From positions 1-37,573 of the forward strand of contig ML769886.1 in NCBI GenBank assembly GCA_009733575.1: a DNA stretch of 37,573 nucleotides, given 5' to 3'. The notes under the pieces were generated by a model, which saw only the letters and a program-made list of their open reading frames with translations, did no database searches and had not been told where the DNA came from. Of this stretch, positions 31,619-37,573 are shown piece by piece; the first letter of the stretch is position 1; every line of letters begins with the position of its first letter. This DNA is from Gymnopus androsaceus JB14 (lineage: Eukaryota; Basidiomycota; Agaricomycetes; Agaricales; Omphalotaceae). The position numbers and the translations under genes are program-made.

Positions 31619-31710
31619 AAAAAACCGGGTTGCTGGTCGGGTTCCGGGTTTGATTATCTCAAACCTGACCCAGAACCCGGAAAAACCCGGTCAACCTGGT
31701 AACATCACTA
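31619..31710 (-). mobile_element. hAT-like end overlapping the NTPase pseudogene
   Basis: Ends GGTAACATCACTA and contains reiterated AACCCGG/CCGGGTT. It supplies the last codons and stop (31659) of the NTPase-like frame. No left partner was found. Confidence 0.5.
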
Positions 31711-32684
31711 CGTATTGATCCTGATTTGAGGCATAAATGTAAGACAGGTGGAGGGCCCATAGGTAACATAAAACTTGTGAAGATCCTCGAGTGATGGTAC
31801 TGGCTGCGGTTGGTATTGTGCACTGTACAGGGAGAAGAATTAGGAAAATTGAGATCGAGAACCAAAGGAACATATGCAAATAAAACCTCATCCAGGGTAA
31901 TAGGTTTCATGAAGTAATGATTTACAGCTGTAGCAGTGTCCTTTCTGTCCCAGTCCATCCCCTCGCACCGAAGTACTGTTGTCTGAATGATACGAGCGTC
32001 TGAGTCTGCAACAGACCAAGGCGGTGCAATGAGAGATTCGCTTGAATCAATGAAATAGAAGTCTTTATGAGTAAAGCTCGTAAAACGCAGGGCCTTGATA
32101 ACATCGTTTCCAAATTGGAAGACACCTTGCGCACAAAAGAGAACAAATGGATCCTGGGACGAGCTGAATAAAGGTAGGTTGCCTCTCGAGTAGACACTTG
32201 GTGACTGCAAATATCAACCAAAGAGATTTACCAATCCCGGCTGCCTGATAACTCTGAAGCCACGATTTCCAAGGCCTGGCTCTTCCGCAGGTTCAGGGAG
32301 ATCAGAATAATCGGTTGTAGAATAGTCAGGAATGTTCCTCGCTCTCCGCAGCCAGATCCATATCCCACCGAGCCCAAATGGTGTCTTCCTTGTCAAAGGG
32401 GGTAATTTCAAACAACGATGTTTGGCCTGAAAAGAACTGTCGCATGTCGTTGTGTATCCTCTCATACTCTTTCAGGACAAAAACTTCTTTGGGTTGTCCA
32501 GGAAGCAGTTGAGGACAGTTGAGGAATATGTAAGATTTGAGAATTCTGAAGCGACCTCCATTGAGAAATATGTAGGGTACGGAAAAGGTTGGTGATAGCC
32601 TGTCATTTCCAAGCTAGATGATATAATTCCTGGTATTCCTCTGTAGTCAAAGAATGAGAAATCGTAGGAAATGATGTGGTTCAC
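31659..32684 (-). pseudogene. Crinkler/RHS-like P-loop NTPase, frameshifted
   Basis: Reading on the minus strand across three frames gives, in order: KEYERIHNDMRQ, DTIWARWDMDL, EEPGLGNRGFRVIRQP, a Walker A motif AGIGKSLWLIF with LLERQPTFIQ, then FGNDVIKALRF...DFYFIDSSESL...RIIQTTVLRCEGMDW and YFMKPITLDEVLFAYVPL. This order (WARWDM, GLGNRGF, GIGKS, PRSER-like, MKP) is what I recall from a family of agaricomycete NTPases related to Crinkler/RHS proteins; I could not check that. Frame changes near 32350, 32250 and 32160, and the short gap between GFRVIRQP and the Walker A motif, indicate a broken, internally shortened gene. Its C-terminus runs into a transposon end. Confidence 0.65.
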
Positions 32685-34132
32685 CAGTGTCTTGTGAGTG
32701 CCTATAAAAACGGATAGCGTTTTAGATTAGCGCTCAATCCTTGGACATGTCATTCATCTGCGCTCAAGCTATACTAGTAAAAGCCATAAATAATCTTCTA
32801 TCCCGTCGTGGACCGTTTTCTTTCAATGCATAGGCTCGCGACCGAACAGACATTGTCGTAAAACCAACCTGGCCGAATCGGACAACATGAACTCTAATCA
32901 TTGATAATCGGCGATTTTTAGGACGAGCAGAAGCAGTAAACTAAAAGTACCCTAGGAGCAGGAACAGAAATATCTACGTTCTTTTCCACTGCTGAGCTTG
33001 ATCAACTTCACGCTTGGTAGGAATTGGAATTTGGATGTCTTCTAGCGGAAAGGAGGTGCGGTTTTGGCAGCAAAGCGAAGATTAACCAGTATGCTCTTAC
33101 AGAACCACCTTGCATCTATCTCAATATCAATCTAGATCTCGTCCTACGTTTCATGACCTAGTAGGACAGGATAACGTACAAAGACAGATAATTTAGGGGG
33201 CTATATCCACAGAAAACAATGTTTTATGTACTCTGCACCCTTGAAGCATCATCCTAGGAGCACTATCTCCCCACTCTCGTCGGCGGTGCCCAATGTCTGG
33301 ACATCGATGGATAAGTCCAACGTCAAATGTCAAATGGCTTGTCCACTGTCTTCCGTCAACGGTGCTTGACCGCTGTAAGCACCGTCTCTTATTGTGCAAA
33401 AGCCAGACTCTTCTTCCTATTATCTAGCTGCTACTCGTTAGCAGCAATTAGCAGACAGCAACAGCTAGGATCTCCATTCAAGATCATGTTTAACTGGCGT
33501 CTGATTTTCTTTCACATTATCACTAGCACATTCGTCTTATACCAATACTCGACACTCGAGCTGCCAAGCTTCCTTGGCCTTTCAAGTCTCAAGGGCGATC
33601 TTTTCTGTTAAGCCAAGCTTTAAGGTCCAGCTTTACGTCTGGCTTTACGGTCCAGATTTATTGGTCCAGCTTTACAGTCCAGCTCTACGGTCTTCTACGG
33701 TTTTACGTTTGGTGTACTTTGGACGTCAACATTGATTATTGCGCTCCTTCCCTATCTCATTTCCGAGTCTCCTGTGGGAGCGCTGCTGACTTTCTGCTAC
33801 ACTGGAATGATACCCCCCCCAATCATTCATCTCACTTTGTCAACAGACAGCATGGACTTCAGTCAGAGTCTGGCTACCCCTTGGTGTAGTTCCTGACGCC
33901 ACTCATCAAAATTAATCAAGGCGCGGGAGATCCAGGCAATTTGTACCCTACCTCTGCTGCACTATCATCTATAAGTCGAGGAAGTAGATCGCTGAAATAG
34001 GAATAGAAAAGCACAGGTGATGCTTGGCATTCAACAGCTTCAAGTCTGTCAACGTCTGCAGGCAATGAACGAAAGAACCATACCAGATGCAAGCCAAGGC
34101 TGTCGAGGCAGCTCTAGCTGTGTTTACAGGTG
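32685..34132. other. Intergenic upstream of the secreted-protein gene
   Basis: No convincing gene is seen; frames such as 33327-33611 lack recognisable domains. A short degenerate repeat lies at 33624-33694. Confidence 0.45.
33624..33694 (+). repeat. Degenerate GGTCCAGCTTTAC repeat
   Basis: Four to five imperfect units of about 14-17 bp (GGTCCAGCTTTAC, GGTCCAGATTTAT, AGTCCAGCTCTAC). Confidence 0.6.
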
Positions 34133-34140
34133 TATAAAAG
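34133..34140 (+). promoter_or_regulatory. TATA box of the secreted-protein gene
   Basis: TATAAAAG lies only 36 bp before the ATG at 34169, so with usual spacing the 5' leader would be only a few bases. The in-frame ATG at 34130 lies before this box and is therefore not chosen. Confidence 0.5.
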
Positions 34141-34168
34141 GAGGAATATCATTCGAATTCTCATCAAC

Positions 34169-35041
34169 ATGGCCCCACGTATTTCTATCGCCTTTACTGC
34201 ACTCGCTGCACTCGCCAGAGTCGTTATTGCTCAGGGGCAGCTTGAGAGTTGTGGTAGTTCATTGTACTATCCGTCTCAGGTATGTTTTCACAAGATGTCA
34301 ACTTGGGAAAGAAGATTGCTTACTTGTCCGAAAAATACATAGTATACTTGTTTTGACGACGATTTTCTCTGTCCGATCGTCAACGACGAGATATATATCA
34401 GATGTGGAGACGCCTGTTACTCTACCAGCCAGTATAGGTATGGATTCTATTATTTAGATCACTGATGCACTAGTAGGCTGATAGACATTGGCCACAGCTG
34501 TTCAGACGATACTCTCGAGGTATATCCTCAGAATGGACCAGAAACCCTTGAGGCCTGTGGGGACGCGCAGTTCTATCCATCTCAGGTAAAGCGCTTTTTG
34601 TTTTCGGTCTCAGGTCTCTGTAATCTAATAACGTGGAGTGCAGTATATATGTCTTGACGGAAATTTCCTCTGTCCTTTCATGAATGGAGACTCAACCTTG
34701 AGGTGTGGCAACGCTTGCTATTTGATCGACCAATATAGGTATGTATTTAGCATTATTCTCCGTCCGAGCGAGTCACCCGTAAAAACCCCGCTGACAAAGT
34801 AAACTTGCACAGCTGCACTAACGACGCATTGATCCCCGTTACTGTTCCTCCATCTGCCCCTTGTGTTCCGGAATTTGGGAGTAGTGAATTGTGCAACGAT
34901 GAGGGCTGCTTCCAGTTGAACTGCTGTCCAGGCCTGTTCTCGATTGCTGATCACTGTCGGTCTCCTTGTCAACTCGAAAATGAACAAAATCCAGGTAGCT
35001 GCACTACTACTACCACCATAGCGCAAGCCACAGCGAGTTAA
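34169..35041 (+). CDS. Secreted Cys-rich protein with two CBM52-like repeats
   Basis: Five exons: 34169-34279, 34343-34437, 34498-34585, 34644-34738, 34813-35041. All introns are GT..AG and the joined frame gives 205 residues. It begins with a signal peptide (MAPRISIAFTALAALARVVIA, cleavage near the following QG). Two repeats follow, each with the pattern C-G-x-YPSQ-Y-x-C-x-D-FLCP-x-RCG-x-ACY-x-QYSC. This matches what I know of the glucanase-associated carbohydrate-binding domain (Pfam Carb_bind / CBM52), so a cell-wall beta-glucan-binding role outside the cell is likely. The C-terminal part has further cysteines (LNCCPGLF) and a Thr-rich tail. No catalytic domain is present. Introns fall at equivalent sites and phases in both repeats. 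Confidence 0.75.
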
Positions 35042-35883
35042 GTATTGGGCTCATCGGATGTACTTTGCCTGGGATTTTCTCACATCTCTTGAAATTGTTG
35101 TTTTTTATCTTTCCTTTTGCTTTCCTTGGGGGTTTATGGTTGTGTCTTGAAGTACACCATAGTGTCGGTCCTTGGACAATGGTGCCTACCAAATTAACTT
35201 TGATCTTTTTGCGATTTCCAGTTGTATTCTGCTGAAAATTCAATCAGATTTGACGAATAAACTTTTTTCAACTTGTACCAATACAGGATTTTTGTATTGA
35301 GTTCTTGAATTACAAGTGCCTCAAAATACGGTGTGTAATACTTATATTCAGCGCTCGTACCTGTCGACTTCATCGCTCGGCGCGTTCTATGTACTACATA
35401 TCTTCCGCAACCTCCTTCCGATGTGCCATTCAACTCTGCTACTTATCATCCACAAGGCCTTTGTCTCGGAGTAGAATCCGTAGACTCGGAGGTCAAGTAT
35501 GTTGAAATCGAAACCGAACATGTCCTAATTGTTGACTCGGATGGGGCTCCCGGCTAGATCAGTCTTACTGTGTTATTGGTGTTGGGAGAAACATGAAGCA
35601 CCTCCAAGTCGCATTTTCGAATCCTCATCCTCTACCTCCGTCTTGACTTTCCACTGCCTAGTCCATATATCTATCTACTAACCATTATCCAATTACGACT
35701 GGGAGCGCGTTGCGCAGTAGATGGTGGAAATAAACTGAGTATTGACAACTGCGACTTTCTTTAGAGCTTTAGCAGCGACGCGCTGCTTCACTGTTCAACT
35801 TGAAGTTCAAGAATTTCACGAATACGCAGCACATCGGAGAGAGAAGGGATTGCTATTACGTTTCAAAAATGAATAGAGTGTCG
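35042..35883. other. Intergenic; one possible exon remnant
   Basis: AATAAA occurs near 35256. On the plus strand, 35345-35556 is open without an ATG and follows an acceptor-like ATTCAG; it encodes VDSEVKYVEIETEHVLIVDS before a stop, which looks protein-like but unrecognised. Nothing else is convincing. Confidence 0.3.
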
Positions 35884-36957
35884 TCAAATGCAAGATGATC
35901 TCAATATGAATGCATCAAAGGCATTCACTGACCAGAAGAGCTCTTGACCTTGGTAAAGTTCTGGATGAAGATTTAGGACAGATAAAGATGGGAATGTGAG
36001 CATTGATAACAAATCATCCAATGATAAAACACTGGAATTAGGATTCCAAGGGGAGAGTGTCATAGTGAATGACTCTAACTGTGCCAGTAATATATGAGGC
36101 GCATTCTGAAATTTAAATCCATGCACATCAAGCTCCAAAGTGGTTAGGTCGGGGAAACTCTGGAGAGCGGCCATTTCGCGATACTTCTGCGCAATTTTCA
36201 AAAAAGTTATCTGCCGTTGAGGAATCCCAGGCATACATTGTTCTTTGGGATCACTAACGTGAAGATCAATCCCCAGTGCACGGAGCCTGGGCGCAGCTTC
36301 AAAGCAAAAATAGATGTCGCCTCCATCACCTCTATATCCAAGAGTCAAATCTTCAAGTAACGGGAGTGAAAGTGGAGTTTCCAAAATAATGACATTCGCA
36401 ATACAGCGGAAGCTCGTCCAACGCGAAATGTGTGTAAGGAGGAGATCGAGGGCAGGTGAATTACGTTCACTGAGATGGATATGTCTCTCCGGCTCGTCCA
36501 TATATAGGTCAAGAAAAAGCGGGGCTTCGGCGGAACGGTCTAAATAGAGCTGGAGCGTAGCCATGAACGCATCCGGCATCGTTGGCTCCTGCGTGATTTC
36601 AAGTTGCAACCGGGCCCACAATGCAAGTAGAGCCATTGCGCGCATACCGCGCTAATAACTAGGGCAGGAAGGTAGATCACTGACAAAGACAATTGGGTAG
36701 GTGGCTCATCGTTTGAGCGCCAAGGATATTCCCAAGATATTCCTGCAAAAAAATTTATTCGCATGTAAATTCGAAAATGAGGAACAAAAGCTCGTTCGGA
36801 AGTCGACCGATGGAGGGTGGCGAGTGAGATGAACGGCCCGGATGAATGTGTGGTTCCAGTTCAGCTACAGGGGAGGTAACCTAGACGTAAAGTGAGTAAA
36901 TAAGGATGTGGTATTCTTGCAAGCATCCTGATTGAGCCCTGACCCCAAATCCGACAT
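35884..36957 (-). pseudogene. F-box/LRR-type gene, truncated and frameshifted
   Basis: Close paralogue of 15814-17425. Exon 1 begins at 36957 (MSDLGSGLNQ), but the donor GTAAGT is lost (GATGCT). The F-box segment IGRLPNELLFLIFEF ends in a stop at 36764-36766, where the sequence reads CGAATAAATTTTTTTGC instead of CGAGGAAAATTTGTTGC; a GGAATATC duplication and another shift near 36640 follow. The LRR part (36645-35884) remains one open frame. The 3' end breaks off after SRSSCI-equivalent residues by a one-base deletion, and no further similarity follows, so about 150 C-terminal residues are missing. It is divergently paired with 37216. Confidence 0.85.
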
Positions 36958-37215
36958 CGAGTAGCTGCTCTGCGTTGGTGCACCTGGAGAGGTACTTAAT
37001 ACGAGAGAGCGTGACGTGACATGGCGTGTGTTATTACGCGTGTTTTTCCACGTCACGTTCCTTCTAGCCACTTTCTAGCAACTTTCTCGTCAACTTTACT
37101 CAAGCCTCATTTTGATCTACTCCCTCCTACCGGTCTTCGATAAATCGTCATAAGTCTGAAATTCACTGCCGTTATTTGGATCCTTTTCCATTCTGAATCG
37201 GAGAAAGAAGCTACC
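36958..37215. promoter_or_regulatory. Bidirectional promoter of the second F-box pair
   Basis: A 258-bp spacer aligns along much of its length with 17426-17679. The block 37011-37057 keeps GTGACGTGACATGGCGTGTG, ACGCG and CACGTCACG; here the first half is a perfect TGACGTGA. Confidence 0.6.
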
Positions 37216-37573
37216 ATGTTGGATTCAGAAAATACCCGGGAAACTTTTCAGGTGAGTTTCTGGAGTACCTTATAAAATGCAGAATCTTCAATGCTCAAGC
37301 ATTTATATCATATTGTCTACTATACGTGCAGATCTCCGTGGAACCACAAGGTCAGCCTCATATCGACCGGCTCGCCAACGAACTCTTATCCCTCATTTTC
37401 GAATTTACATGCGAGCAAAATCTGTTGCAGGAATATCCTTGGCGCTCGAACGATAAACCACCTACCCAACTGTCTTTACCGGTGATTTCCTACCTTCCAG
37501 CCCTAGTTATTAGCGCGGTATGCAGGCAATGGCATTCGCTGGGTCTGGTTTTACCTGGCTTGTGGGCTCGGTT
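37216..37573 (+). CDS. F-box/LRR-type gene, intact so far, cut by the window end
   Basis: Exon 1 (37216-37251) encodes MLDSENTRETFQ; an 80-bp intron (GTGAGT..GTGCAG) leads to exon 2 at 37332, open to the window end. The F-box core is IDRLANELLSLIFEF, followed by PVISYLPALVISAVC and a W-x-R motif as in the paralogues. It is the only one of the four F-box copies with no lesion in the visible part. SCF substrate adaptor function is inferred from the family; the LRR region lies outside the window. Confidence 0.8.

Noticed and set aside
33327..33611. A 94-codon frame with a hydrophobic stretch upstream of the secreted gene
   Set aside because: No domain, no paralogue in the window and no supporting splice structure; kept as intergenic.
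1..37573. CRISPR array, rRNA or bacterial-type operon
   Set aside because: Repeats are dispersed, inverted or minisatellite; introns and TATA-type promoters indicate a fungal nuclear genome and no rRNA sequence is recognisable.

Overview
The window looks like nuclear DNA of a mushroom-forming basidiomycete (Agaricomycetes). Supporting signs are short introns of about 50-70 bp with GT..AG ends, an expanded F-box/LRR family, a secreted cysteine-rich glucan-binding-type protein, and a broken Crinkler/RHS-like P-loop NTPase. No species is assigned. Two gene islands (about 11.0-19.2 kb and 31.7-37.6 kb) sit in AT-rich, CpG-poor, transposon-packed DNA (1-11 kb and 19.3-31.6 kb).

Region 1-11 kb is nested non-coding transposons. 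A 4.67-kb LTR-like element (882-5547) split an old duplicated segment and was then filled by hAT-like, Mutator-like and Tc1/mariner-like miniature elements. A 2.05-kb solo-LTR-like element (5919-7970) sits inside a palindromic element with CATCAG ends. More foldback and miniature elements follow to 10973.

Region 11-19.2 kb holds a three-exon membrane-protein gene (minus), a three-exon Ser-rich basic protein gene (plus), degraded paralogues of both between them, and a divergent pair of broken F-box/LRR genes (15814-17425 minus, 17680-19205 plus).

Region 19.3-31.6 kb is again nested transposons. It has a 2.35-kb element with 460-bp inverted arms around a minisatellite, a second LTR copy (25339-27438) inside a CATCAG element, and three CATCAG elements nested in each other (29211-31218).

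Region 31.7-37.6 kb holds the NTPase pseudogene, a five-exon secreted gene with two CBM52-like repeats, and a second divergent F-box pair: a broken minus-strand copy and a plus-strand copy still open where the window ends.

The most unusual content is the CATCAG family. Its elements share CATCAGCAAAACC ends and mostly TA target duplications, but their arms are arrays of short repeats whose motif differs between elements while the two arms of one element stay complementary. Paralogous empty sites inside the window let much of the insertion order be read, and differences between repeat copies concentrate at CpG, as expected from deamination of methylated repeats.
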